A DNA stretch of 64,000 bases from Streptococcus mitis (lineage in GTDB: Bacteria > Bacillota > Bacilli > Lactobacillales > Streptococcaceae): NCBI RefSeq assembly GCF_000722705.1, contig NZ_JPFW01000009.1, positions 1 through 64,000 of the forward strand, written 5' to 3'. The notes beneath the pieces are model-generated. The model was given only the letters and a program-made list of their open reading frames with translations. It was not told where the DNA came from and did no database searches. Made by a program: the position numbers and the translations under genes. This document shows positions 51,433-61,189 of this stretch, one piece after another. Each line of letters opens with the position of its first letter. Position 1 is the first letter of the stretch.

Positions 51433-52338
51433 CTATTCTTTCAAGGCGCCAATCATTACGCCTTGATTAAAATATTTTTGAACAAAGGGATACAACAACA
51501 TAATCGGAGCGGTTGAAATAACAATTGCTGCATATTTCATCATATCAGCCTTGATACGAAGATCTGATGCCACTTCTCCTGTTGCTTGCGATTGTAACAT
51601 TTGGTTACTAATTAATAAACGTCGTAAAATTAATTGCAATGGCTGTAAATTTTCATTCGTTAAATAAATTAAAGCATTAAACCACGAATTCCAAATACCA
51701 ACTGCAGTCCAAAGTCCAATAACTGCTATAATAGCTTTTGATAAAGGAACGACTATCTTAATAAAATAACGAATTGTACCACATCCATCAATTTGCGCAG
51801 CCTCCCACATCCCGTCTGGAATACTATTATTAAAGAAAGTTCTAGCAACAATAATATTGTATGATGAAACTGCAAAAGGTATTACCATTACCCAAAATGT
51901 ATCAATCAAGCCTACATTCTTTACTGTTAAGTAGGTAGGAATCAAGCCACCTGATACGAACATAGGGATTATGTATAGAATGCTCATCCACTTTCTACCA
52001 ACTAATTCTTTTCTAGATAAAGCATAACCAGCTGGAATATTGACTACTAAAGCAACTAAGGTACCAACAACAGTATATAAAATGGTATTTAGATAGCTAC
52101 GCAAAAATAAAGGTTGTTGAATAAGACGTAAATATCCATCTAATTTCCATTCTCTAGGAATAAACCATACCTTCCCATTTGCAACATCTGAAGGATTGCT
52201 AAAAGATGCAATCACTACAAACCATAACGGATAAACAATTAACAGGATAAGGAAAATTGCTAAACCATAGGTAACTATATCAAATAATAATTCAGAGTTT
52301 GTTTTTCTTGATTTATGAAACCATCTCACTTTAAGCAC
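51433..52338 (-). CDS. ABC sugar permease (LplC/YtcP type)
   Basis: 301 residues, six membrane helices, binding-protein-dependent permease EAA loop EAAQIDGCGTIRYFIKIVVP near residue 190. Partner of the 52347-53264 permease, 8 bases downstream of it. Confidence 0.92.
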   Translation of the reverse strand: MLKVRWFHKSRKTNSELLFDIVTYGLAIFLILLIVYPLWFVVIASFSNPSDVANGKVWFIPREWKLDGYLRLIQQPLFLRSYLNTILYTVVGTLVALVVNIPAGYALSRKELVGRKWMSILYIIPMFVSGGLIPTYLTVKNVGLIDTFWVMVIPFAVSSYNIIVARTFFNNSIPDGMWEAAQIDGCGTIRYFIKIVVPLSKAIIAVIGLWTAVGIWNSWFNALIYLTNENLQPLQLILRRLLISNQMLQSQATGEVASDLRIKADMMKYAAIVISTAPIMLLYPFVQKYFNQGVMIGALKE

Positions 52339-52346
52339 TCCTTCCT

Positions 52347-53264
52347 TTAAAAAAGACCCGTTCTAGTATATCTTTTTGAGAACCAGTTGACAGATAATAA
52401 AATTATTAGATTGACTACCGTGTTAAATAACCCTATAGCTGTCGAATAACTATACTGAAAGTTCACCATACCAACTTTATAAACATAGGTCGAAATTATC
52501 TCACTTCCTGCTAAATTAAGAGGATTCTGTAATAGTAACACTTTCTCAAATCCTACACTTAATAAACTACCTGCTCTTAATATTAGTAAAATCATAGCAG
52601 TCGGCAAAAGTAATGGTAATTCTATATGCCGAATTTTTTGTAATCTAGAGGCACCATCCATAGTTGCAGCCTCATAATATGTAGGATCAATTGCAGAAAG
52701 CGCTGCTAGATAAATAATACTATCCCAACCAATATGTTGCCATACATCACTCCAAACATAAACACCTGCAAAATTAGTAGGTTTTGATAAAAAATCTGGA
52801 ATAGTAATTCCAACAGACTTAAATACATTCGCTAACAAACCACTAGTAGGAGATAAAAATAAGATAATCATCCCACACATAACCATTGTAGAGATAAAAT
52901 GGGGCAAGTAAGTTGTTACTTGAAATATTTTTCTAAATTTCCCAACTCTTAACTGATTACTAATGATAGCTAGTATAATAGGCAAGGGGAATCCTACTAC
53001 AATACTATAAAGTGAAATTTTTAATGTATTGAACATAGTTGTCCCGAATTGGAATGATGAGAAAAATTGAGTAAAGTACTTAAATCCTACCCACTGACTA
53101 GCAAAGATACCATTGGCTGGTGAGTAGTCTTTAAATGCGATAATTAATCCCAACATGGGAATATAGGAAAATAAAATCAACAGCAATATTGAAGGAAAAA
53201 GTAATATGTATAACGGAATACTATGCTTTAATTTTATTTTATGAAGTTGAGATGCTACTTTCAT
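52347..53264 (-). CDS. ABC sugar permease (LplB/YteP type)
   Basis: 305 residues, six membrane helices, EAA loop EAATMDGASRLQKIRHIELP near residue 200. First gene of the importer operon, divergent from the YesM-type kinase gene, which probably controls it. Confidence 0.92.
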   Translation of the reverse strand: MKVASQLHKIKLKHSIPLYILLFPSILLLILFSYIPMLGLIIAFKDYSPANGIFASQWVGFKYFTQFFSSFQFGTTMFNTLKISLYSIVVGFPLPIILAIISNQLRVGKFRKIFQVTTYLPHFISTMVMCGMIILFLSPTSGLLANVFKSVGITIPDFLSKPTNFAGVYVWSDVWQHIGWDSIIYLAALSAIDPTYYEAATMDGASRLQKIRHIELPLLLPTAMILLILRAGSLLSVGFEKVLLLQNPLNLAGSEIISTYVYKVGMVNFQYSYSTAIGLFNTVVNLIILLSVNWFSKRYTRTGLF

Positions 53265-53438
53265 TTTTTTCCTCCTATCTGATTTTCTACGATTATTTTA
53301 CACCATAAAGAATTCCCTTAATATAACTTTTTGGACTAGGTTTATCAATTTTTCAGTTTTTTAATTTTAAGAACTATTACTTTTCCGACATCTTAATAAA
53401 ACATATCTGTTTTGTTACATGATATCATATTTTCAAAG

Positions 53439-53447
53439 TGCTATAAT
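53439..53447 (+). promoter_or_regulatory. extended -10 promoter of the yesMN-type genes
   Basis: TGCTATAAT ends 19 bases before the kinase ATG; ATAGGAG follows as ribosome site. No clear -35, as is normal for extended -10 promoters. Confidence 0.5.
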
Positions 53448-53466
53448 TTTAATAGGAGACTAGTAT

Positions 53467-55136
53467 ATGAAATTAAATCACGACTTATCAAAAAAACATT
53501 CCATTCATTTTTTCTTTAAACTTCTGCTTGTACTACTATTGATAAATATTTTAATCAATATTGCTATGAGTAATATAACCAGAAATTTTATTAAAAACCA
53601 AAATATAGTACACCTACGTAGTTCAATTGAAATTTATGCTGACTCTGTTAATGAGAAATTACATTCTGTAGAACGCTTTATGTACTCAACAATAACGCAT
53701 AATGAATCTTTAGAGAAATTAAATCATGTACAAACGTTTCTTGACTATCAAGAAGATCTCAAAAAAGTTCAAACTAGCTTTGCAGAGTTTGAATATCAAA
53801 ATGAAACTCATATGACATTCTTATTAGAAACCGATAGTACTGATTATTTTATAAATGTCTCCAATCTTTATATTCCATATGAAGATTATCTACTGTTAAA
53901 ATCAAATCTAAAGTCATTGCGTAGTGATATAAGTGACCGTAAATGGAAAAATGTAACTACTAAAAACAGCGAATACTTAGTTAAATCTGTCCATTACGAA
54001 GGAAAAATCATTTATGCCGTCATATCTTCAGAAGATATCCTAAAACCTCTCAGAAAACTCAATATTGGAAATAATGGTAAACTTTCCCTAAAAGAGCCTA
54101 ACAATATACCCTCCGAAAACTACCTAATTCATGCTCAAAATGAAAAAACGCATTTACCTTTCGATATTTATGTTTTAGTCGATTATGCCGAAGTCTTTAG
54201 AAATATCACACTCTTAGAAGTATTTTTGTCAGCCGTTCCCATTATTATCACCATTTTATCAATCATCATTATCCTGTATATTCGTCAGTGGATGATTAAA
54301 CCGATAACAAGACTCACTGAACGACTCTCTCAACTTGGGGACTCCATCCCCCCTTCTGAATTTTTTATATCTGAAGGTATACTAGAAATTGATAAGGCAA
54401 ATGATAAACTTAATAAAGTGATATTTGACATGCAAGAATTAAAAATACGAGAATACCATTCACAACTAGAACTTAAGAAGATCGAACTTAATTATCTTAA
54501 GAACCAAATCCGTCCGCATTTCTACTTAAACATGTTATCAATGATTCATAGTATGCTTCAAACAAAAAACTATAAGGAAATTGAAGAGTTAACTATCCTA
54601 ACTTCAAATTATCTCCGTCATTTATTTATGGCTAATCAAGATTTTTCAGAACTTAAAGATGAAGTTCAGCATATTAAAGATTATTTAGAAATACAACGAA
54701 TTCGATATGGAAATAGCATCTACTTTTCACTAAACTACAGTGATGACCTACAAAATACTCTTGTCCCATCATTACTTTTACAAACATTTATTGAAAACAC
54801 AATCAAACACGGGTTTTCATTTCAGGATTTATTTACAATTTTACTATCGATAAAAAAGTAAAAACTGAGAACTCAGATTATATTCAGATTTGTATCGAGG
54901 ATAATGGTCCAGGTTTCTCTGAAGAAATTTTATCAAAATTAAATCAGAAACAGTCTCTAATAACAGAAGATGGACATCATATTGGGATCACAAACACCAT
55001 CGAACGTTTAAATCTTCTCTATCCTAATGACTATAGTATTGCATTTGAAAATAATGAAGAAGGTGGAGCTAAAATTCTTTTACTTATTCCATATAAGATT
55101 ATAGACGGAGGTTATAATGAACATCTTATTAGTTGA
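53467..55136 (+). pseudogene. YesM-type sensor histidine kinase, frameshifted in the ATPase domain
   Basis: The first frame (53467-54861, 464 residues) has membrane helices at about 16-38 and 250-275, an extracellular sensor domain, HAMP, and the His_kinase region with QIRPHFYLNM, then IENTIKHGF of the HATPase. It stops early. The G box IEDNGPGF and the remaining 75 residues continue in a second frame, ending TGA at 55134-55136, 20 bases into the response regulator gene. One extra T in the T4 run at 54839-54842 would join them (TIFTIDKK). As given, the kinase lacks its G box and should be inactive. Confidence 0.82.
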
Positions 55137-56655
55137 TGACGATCGTTTTATCATTGAAGCTTTACGAGAGAAAATAAATTGGGCTAAACTACACATTGAA
55201 ATTGTTTATGTTGCCTATAGCCTCACCCAAGCTCAAAATATTATTAGAGAGCATCCTATTTATCTCATGATAAGTGATATAGAAATGCCTCAAGGTAGCG
55301 GTCTCGAACTCTTATCGTGGATTAGAAATGAAAAATATGATATAAAAACAATTTTTTTAACCAATTACGCCGACTTCAACTATGCTCAAAAAGCAATTGA
55401 ATTACAAAGCTTCGAATACTATCTAAAACCCATTAACTTTGAAAAATTAGAATTTATTATTCAAAAAGCCATTAGTAAAATTGAGAATCATAACTTAAAC
55501 GGAAAAAATGATGCACTTTTACAAATAGAAGATAACTTCTGGTATGATTACCTTAGAAAACCTCAAATTTCTCGCATTGATGATCTAGAAAACATAGCAA
55601 GTAAACAAGCTTTTATTCTTCAAAAACACCAATATTTTTTCCTTGCAGTTTTAACAATCAATCTTAATGAAGAAGATTATTCCGCAGAAACTCCATCATG
55701 GACTTCTCAACTAAAAAGAGAACTTCAAAGGATTTCACAACCTTCTTATAAGCTGATAAGTTTGTTCAAGATGGAAAGCCAGGTTGATCAATATGTTTGT
55801 CTCTTTAGAGTAGACTCATCCAAACGTAGTGACAAATTGGCATATGAAATTCATTCTCAAATTTCTAATAACTTTAGTAAATACTCAAACATTATATATA
55901 AGAGTTGCCATAAAGTATCCGATGTTTTATTTCATACCAAAGAACTCTACACTTATAATGAACAGTATGTTTCTTATTGGAATACTATTACATGTGTTCC
56001 ACATAGTTTCCCAACTTCTTTCAAAACAGAAACTCTTTCAATTACTTTTTTAGATAGCTTAAGTGAATACGAATTAAGAGAAAAAATTAATTCACTTGCT
56101 AATAATTCTCAAATTCCTACTTTCACGCTACAACAAATTTTACTAGATTGGACTCAACAAATAGGAATATATCTAGATCAAAATGGAATTTCGGCACATA
56201 AACTGTTCCAAAATAGCACTCATGATTTCTTATTCCAACGACGCTTTCATTCAATTGAATCATTTCAGGATTACTTTGATTATTACTGGTCACATGCTAA
56301 AAAATTTGCAACAAACATTGAAAACCAGAAAAATAGTATTCAACGCATCGTCGAATACATAGATCATCACTACTATGAAGATATAAATCGTTCTATATTA
56401 GCAGATATGGTTTATCTCAGTACAGATCATTTAGCTAGAATTTTTAAAAAAGAAACTGGAGAAACTCTTGTTAAATATATAACGGATAAGCGCATTAATG
56501 CTGCTAAATCTCTTCTATCTCAAACAAATATCTCGATATCACAGGTATCTTGTCAAGTAGGGTATGATAATTATTCTTACTTTACTAAAATTTTTAAACA
56601 AAGGACTGGACTTTCTCCTGGAGATTACCGTAAAACTTATCAAAATAAAATGTAA
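55117..56655 (+). CDS. YesN-type response regulator, AraC output domain
   Basis: 512 residues. Receiver domain 1-120 (phosphoacceptor Asp in ISDIEMPQGSG, about 55), a long middle region, and two AraC helix-turn-helices at about 410-508 (LADMVYLSTDHLARIFKKET, then VGYDNYSYFTKIFKQRTG). In Firmicutes such YesN regulators activate the adjacent oligosaccharide importer. Ribosome site GGAGG seven bases before the ATG. Confidence 0.92.
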   Translation: MNILLVDDDRFIIEALREKINWAKLHIEIVYVAYSLTQAQNIIREHPIYLMISDIEMPQGSGLELLSWIRNEKYDIKTIFLTNYADFNYAQKAIELQSFEYYLKPINFEKLEFIIQKAISKIENHNLNGKNDALLQIEDNFWYDYLRKPQISRIDDLENIASKQAFILQKHQYFFLAVLTINLNEEDYSAETPSWTSQLKRELQRISQPSYKLISLFKMESQVDQYVCLFRVDSSKRSDKLAYEIHSQISNNFSKYSNIIYKSCHKVSDVLFHTKELYTYNEQYVSYWNTITCVPHSFPTSFKTETLSITFLDSLSEYELREKINSLANNSQIPTFTLQQILLDWTQQIGIYLDQNGISAHKLFQNSTHDFLFQRRFHSIESFQDYFDYYWSHAKKFATNIENQKNSIQRIVEYIDHHYYEDINRSILADMVYLSTDHLARIFKKETGETLVKYITDKRINAAKSLLSQTNISISQVSCQVGYDNYSYFTKIFKQRTGLSPGDYRKTYQNKM

Positions 56656-56808
56656 GCAATCTGAATTATTGAAATACTACGGACTGTGGTAAGCTTTGAC
56701 AGTCTACAGTTTTTCCAAAGATAGCTCCATAAACTTATTTGAAATTGCTGATAAGGTAACTTCTTAAAAAGTCAGCTTGAGAAGAACATCTAGTAAATAT
56801 TTCTAGGA

Positions 56809-56858
56809 TAAAGCGCATACTATCAAGCTTTTACACTCCTGATAGTATGCGCTTTTTA
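56809..56858 (+). terminator. strong terminator
   Basis: Stem AAAGCGCATACTATCA / TGATAGTATGCGCTTT with T run. The stem is near-perfect in both directions. Confidence 0.85.
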
Positions 56859-56940
56859 TTTGAATACTTGCTACAAGACCTCACAAGATTTACTATCATG
56901 CCATACCAAAATGGACTATTTTTTAATTACAGAAAAATAC

Positions 56941-57002
56941 TATTTCTAAATACTTAGAAATAACCAAACAAATTAAATATTATTTCTAAATATTTGAAAA
57001 TA
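56941..57002. promoter_or_regulatory. two 22-base palindromes, 40 bases apart
   Basis: TATTTCTAAATACTTAGAAATA (first 20 bases shown to 56960, two more follow) and a related copy at 56981-57002. The second covers the -35 box of the DUF4143 promoter. The 40-base period puts both on about the same DNA face, suggesting cooperative repressor binding. Confidence 0.6.
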
Positions 57003-57022
57003 ATCTTTATTTGTATTATACT
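56994..57022 (+). promoter_or_regulatory. promoter of the DUF4143 ATPase gene
   Basis: TTGAAA (56994-56999), 17-base spacer, TATACT (57017-57022). Supports the start at 57041, since an upstream in-frame TTG at 57011 would precede the transcript. Confidence 0.7.
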
Positions 57023-57040
57023 GTCTTTGAGGTATATATT

Positions 57041-58249
57041 ATGAACTATATTAAAAGACCACATTATTTAGATTTTTTAAGAAGACATCGTGATCGACAA
57101 ATCATCAAAGTTGTGAGCGGAGTGAGACGAGCTGGTAAATCTGTTCTCTTTCAACTCTATAAAGAAGAGTTAATAGCAACTGGAGTCGACGAAGATCAAA
57201 TCATATCCATCAATTTTGAAGATCTAAGTTATTATGACCTGCGACATTTTCAAACATTATTTGCTTATATAAAAGAGCAGTTGGTTGAAGATAAAACATA
57301 CTATATCTTTTTAGATGAAATTCAACATGTTGAAAAATTTGAATTGGTAACAGATAGCCTATTCATCTTACCAAATGTTGACCTCTATTTGACTGGTTCT
57401 AACGCCTACTTTATGAGTAGCCAATTAGCTACAAATTTGACTGGTCGGTATGTTGAGATAGAGGTTCTTCCTTTGTCATTTGAAGAATACCTATCAGGTC
57501 AATCTCTCACAGAGAATCTGAATACAACAGAAATTTTTAACAATTATCTCTTTAGTGCTTTCCCTTACTTATTGCAAACATCATCTTACGCTGAAAAAAT
57601 TGACTACCTCAGAGGAATATATAACTCCATACTGTTAAATGATATTGTAACTAGATTAGGCAATCCAAATCCTACTATTATTGAGCGCATTGTCCGAACC
57701 CTTCTCAGTAGTACAGGTAGCTTAATATCAACAAATAAGATTCGCAATACCCTGGTCAGCCAAAATGTTTCAATATCCCATAATACTTTGGAAAATTATT
57801 TGACAACTTTGACAGACAGTTTACTTTTTTATTCCGTTCCACGTTTTGATGTAAAAGGTAGAGCATTATTGCAACGTTTGGAAAAATATTATCCAGTTGA
57901 TTTAGGTTTACGACATCTCTTATTACCAGACCACAAAGAAGACATTGGGCATATCTTGGAAAATATTGTATATTTGGAATTGAGACGTAGATATTCACAA
58001 GTATATGTTGGTAATTTAGATAAATATGAGGTTGATTTTGTTGTTGTAACTGATCTTGGTCACTACGCTTATTATCAGGTCAGTGAAACAACACTTGCTC
58101 CAGAAACACTAGAAAGAGAACTTAGACCACTAGAAGCCATTAAAGATCAATTCCCAAAATATCTATTAACAATGGATACGATTCAACCAACAGCAAATTA
58201 CAATGGAATTGAGAAGAAAAATATCATAGATTGGTTACTAGAAAAGTAG
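57041..58249 (+). CDS. AAA-family ATPase with DUF4143 domain
   Basis: 402 residues from the ATG at 57041 (MNYIKRPHYLDFLRRH). AAA_14 domain with Walker A SGVRRAGKSVLF and Walker B TYYIFLDEIQ, sensor segment LYLTGSNAYF, then the DUF4143 winged-helix plus nuclease-like C-terminal domain (YLELRRRYSQVYVG, then KYEVDFVV). Family members are widespread and poorly understood. They are often mobile or single, resembling archaeal-type STAND ATPases. Single gene with its own operator pair and a strong terminator. Confidence 0.88.
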   Translation: MNYIKRPHYLDFLRRHRDRQIIKVVSGVRRAGKSVLFQLYKEELIATGVDEDQIISINFEDLSYYDLRHFQTLFAYIKEQLVEDKTYYIFLDEIQHVEKFELVTDSLFILPNVDLYLTGSNAYFMSSQLATNLTGRYVEIEVLPLSFEEYLSGQSLTENLNTTEIFNNYLFSAFPYLLQTSSYAEKIDYLRGIYNSILLNDIVTRLGNPNPTIIERIVRTLLSSTGSLISTNKIRNTLVSQNVSISHNTLENYLTTLTDSLLFYSVPRFDVKGRALLQRLEKYYPVDLGLRHLLLPDHKEDIGHILENIVYLELRRRYSQVYVGNLDKYEVDFVVVTDLGHYAYYQVSETTLAPETLERELRPLEAIKDQFPKYLLTMDTIQPTANYNGIEKKNIIDWLLEK

Positions 58250-58583
58250 ATATGTGCTGAACCCATAAATTGATGCACAAGAATAACACTCCTGTTTAGA
58301 TCTAGTGAAACTATGAACAGGAGTGTTTTATTATGACCGAAAAAGGTTATTCCGTAGAAACTAATACTAGACTAAAAATCAATGATGGAAACTCTTGATT
58401 TCTATACAAAAAAGACATCCAAGAGAAAATTCTTGAATGTCTGTAAACGTTAATTAACGTTTTGAGACAACTGACCTTGTCAGGTTGCAGCCACATTTAT
58501 AAGCGACTAAAGTCTCAACAACTGTGTCAATTGTTCCAATTTCCATGAAAACATCCTAAATCATTGAGCTAATGGCTTGAGGT
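58250..58583. other. intergenic region with terminator and possible transposase fragment
   Basis: 334 bases. After the terminator (58284-58331) an ATG at 58334 opens MTEKGYSVETNTRLK, which resembles the first residues of IS3-type orfA proteins, and stops after 21 codons. Further on, GTTAATTAAC and GAGAC..GTCTC inverted pieces (about 58448-58530) look like decayed element ends. No intact gene. Confidence 0.35.
58284..58331 (+). terminator. terminator after the DUF4143 gene
   Basis: Perfect stem AACACTCCTGTT / AACAGGAGTGTT with TTTATT behind. Confidence 0.85.
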
Positions 58584-60026
58584 TTAGAATTTTTTATATT
58601 TATATTTCATATCCAATTCTTGATAAATATAATATCTCAGCACTTCTTGAAGAAGCAATTTTGTTTCATACATCTCCCTGATATCTGTTATCATTTCTGG
58701 ATAGTTATCTTTCGAATCACCATGAGTATAGTAATTTCGTGTTTGAATTAATTTTATTATTAGTAATTCTCTCTCACTATTCGAAAAAATTTTAGACAGA
58801 TTAAGCTCATCAATTGAATCGAATAAATTTTTTAAACGTTCGGCAAGGTTAGGCTCTTTTTGATTAAATTTCAATTTATTTCTAAATTTTCTTCTTACCT
58901 CTTCTAAAAGATGTGTGTTTATAAAATCAAACAAAGATTGTCTAGCTTTTTCTTCAACATCAGATAAACATTTCGGATTTTTAAAATTCTTAAAATTTCT
59001 AGAGTAAACTTCCAAATTCCTAATAGCATCAACCAACTGATCTTCCAAATATAAATCACCATGAAGATTTTTTGAAAATTGTCTCACTATAAATTCAAGT
59101 TCCTCAGATTTATCAAACCAATGATTTAAAATATGTTCAAAATTATCTTCTAATGTCCTCAAAGAAATATCTTGCTGAGAATACGATTTCCATTTTTGGG
59201 ATTTTCTAGAATGCTGAACAAAGAATTTGCCTTTTATAAGTGGCATACGCTTACCATCTATCATTTTATAAAGAACAAGAAATTCAATATTAGTAAAAGA
59301 CAATGGTATATTTGATAAAATCTCAATAAACTCCTTAAACTTATGTGAAGCTTGATAAAATTCATCAAAATATCTTATATTTAAATCAGCTGAAATAAGT
59401 TTAATAAAATAATCACTGGTAAATGACGTAGTTGTATATGAAGAATGGAGTATTGCCACATCTTCAAAGTTCATTCCTAGTGATCTTATTAACACTTTTG
59501 TTGGTTGATATTCACTTACTGCACTTTCAAAAATAGTTTGATTGTCTCTATATTTAACAGTTACCAATGATTTTTCAATCCATTCCTCAATATGTTCAAA
59601 GCTAAATTTATATTCCTTGATTTTTTCAGAATCTAATTCATTAATTAAATCTTTAAAGGCCTCAGAACTATAATCAAAATTTCCAAGCTCATTATAAAAT
59701 ACACTGTAAATTTTAAAATTTTTTACTCTATATCTAGTTATCGGAAATCCAGGAAATGAGGAATGTACCATTGGTTCACCATAAGTATTTAAAATTAAAA
59801 TATAACCATTACTGGAGAAACCATATATCTTTTCCAAACACTTACCAAAACCGAATGAAATGCCTGATTCTTCTTCAAATCCACCAAATAATTCTAATAC
59901 AATTTCACTAGGAGAATAATGTAAAATACCGCTCAAGTTATCCTTACTAACTATATCGTCTGAACGTTCTGAAAAATTCCCTTTTATTTCAAACTCTTTA
60001 TCCCAAGTGTAATCTTTAAATTTCAT
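58584..60026 (-). CDS. ApeA-like HEPN protein (candidate anti-phage defence)
   Basis: 480 residues. N-terminal beta-rich domain of about 300 residues resembling the ApeA N-terminal domain, then a helical C-terminal HEPN domain. The RNase motif Rx4-6H is seen as RNYYTH (residues about 434-439) within TRNYYTHGDSKDNYPE, the form found in ApeA-type HEPN proteins. ApeA was described as a single-gene anti-phage system whose HEPN domain cleaves tRNA. Very AT-rich, with AAAGGA before the ATG. It follows the zinc-ribbon gene by 82 bases on the same strand. Family call is by motif and domain layout, without a search. Confidence 0.72.
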   Translation of the reverse strand: MKFKDYTWDKEFEIKGNFSERSDDIVSKDNLSGILHYSPSEIVLELFGGFEEESGISFGFGKCLEKIYGFSSNGYILILNTYGEPMVHSSFPGFPITRYRVKNFKIYSVFYNELGNFDYSSEAFKDLINELDSEKIKEYKFSFEHIEEWIEKSLVTVKYRDNQTIFESAVSEYQPTKVLIRSLGMNFEDVAILHSSYTTTSFTSDYFIKLISADLNIRYFDEFYQASHKFKEFIEILSNIPLSFTNIEFLVLYKMIDGKRMPLIKGKFFVQHSRKSQKWKSYSQQDISLRTLEDNFEHILNHWFDKSEELEFIVRQFSKNLHGDLYLEDQLVDAIRNLEVYSRNFKNFKNPKCLSDVEEKARQSLFDFINTHLLEEVRRKFRNKLKFNQKEPNLAERLKNLFDSIDELNLSKIFSNSERELLIIKLIQTRNYYTHGDSKDNYPEMITDIREMYETKLLLQEVLRYYIYQELDMKYKYKKF

Positions 60027-60108
60027 ATTATCCTTTCTGATTACTTTTCAAAAATCTTCACAATCTTCTAAATTATGGTTTTTATGTCGGAACTACCTTT
60101 TAATTGTA

Positions 60109-60678
60109 TTAGACCAACTTCCAATTCTCATCATTCGAATTATCAATCAAAATCTTTCTTTTATTACTCAGTAATTCATCGCACATAAAATATTGCCCTA
60201 ATCGCTCTATCAAGCCACATCTTTGGCAAGTATACAGATAGTCTTCTTTTAATTCCTTTACAAAAATAGTATTGAACTCATATGCTTTTCTACATTCTTC
60301 ACAAACCATGCTAAGATTATCACTACTAAATATGAATTCAAAAATATTTTCTAATTCTTTATTTTCTTCTCCAGATAAAGCTAAAATTATCTTTAAACTT
60401 CTAATATATCGATGGAGTTCCGCTATTTCTATGTCAATATCCAAATATTTTTCAAATATAGCAGTAGCTACTTCTACCAAATGCAATAGAATGTAGGGTG
60501 TTTTCTCATAGTATAAATTCCAAAAATCATTCCAAATCTTCTCATCGGTAAATATAAAATTAAGATTTCTCTTTTCTGTGGGAAAATTTTTATTCCTTGT
60601 TACTAAGTGAATTGATTTATCAAATACACTAGTCAAGCTATTTTCAACCTTTCTATTGTATACTATATCATACAACAA
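60109..60678 (-). CDS. zinc-ribbon protein of unknown function
   Basis: 189 residues from a TTG (60676-60678). The frame stays open about 14 codons upstream to a TAG, so the N-terminus may be eroded or the start lies elsewhere; AGGAG directly abuts the TTG. A mostly helical N-terminal 125 residues is followed by a probable zinc ribbon: MVCEECRKAYE and, 20 residues on, LYTCQRCGLIERLG. No family recognised. Same strand as and 82 bases upstream of the ApeA-like gene, so probably cotranscribed; may be its partner or sensor. Confidence 0.6.
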   Translation of the reverse strand: MLYDIVYNRKVENSLTSVFDKSIHLVTRNKNFPTEKRNLNFIFTDEKIWNDFWNLYYEKTPYILLHLVEVATAIFEKYLDIDIEIAELHRYIRSLKIILALSGEENKELENIFEFIFSSDNLSMVCEECRKAYEFNTIFVKELKEDYLYTCQRCGLIERLGQYFMCDELLSNKRKILIDNSNDENWKLV

Positions 60679-61189
60679 CTCCTGGTTTGGAAAGTATAGG
60701 TTGCAGTTGGACTAAAAACAGCGTAATAACAAGCCTTTTCAGAACGATATCTACTGATTAATTTCATAAAATATGAATCAATATTTTTTAAACAGGGGAA
60801 TAGTTTAGTTCATTAAATATTAAACAATACACCTGCAAAGATTATTGTATCTGATTTTTCCCGTTTTAGAAAAATAGGTAGAGAAAAAAATAACATCTAG
60901 ATTTTCCAAAAAATCTTGATCAAACTCGAAACTCAGGTTTTTGTCCGAAATAAGGAGTTTTGACAGTTATAGATAAACTTAAGAATTTTATGACTGGTAT
61001 ATAGAGAAATTACAGATGTACTCTATTATCTACACCTAAAGTTTAGCAAAAAATCATGCCTTCGAACCTTATATTTTTGAAAATCAGTATTTAATTCTGC
61101 AATATTTATTAGTGGTTTATTGAGCAAAATCTTACATAAAATTACAAATATAAAAATAATCAGAATACATAATTAAAAAAACTATTTAA
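60679..61189. other. AT-rich intergenic region
   Basis: 511 bases with no ORF of note on either strand. Presumably contains the promoter of the zinc-ribbon/ApeA-like pair, but no convincing -35/-10 pair stands out. Looks like degraded accessory DNA. Confidence 0.4.

Larger units (their letters stand above)
56656..57040. other. intergenic region between yesN-type and DUF4143 genes
   Basis: 385 bases. Contains a weak hairpin after the regulator (56691-56720, GACTGT / ACAGTC then T run), a strong terminator (56809-56858), and the palindrome-bearing promoter of the DUF4143 gene (56941-57022). No ORF seen. Confidence 0.55.

Noticed and set aside
58334-58399. IS3-type orfA start (MTEKGYSVET)
   Set aside because: Only about ten residues look similar and the frame stops after 21 codons; too little to call an insertion sequence.
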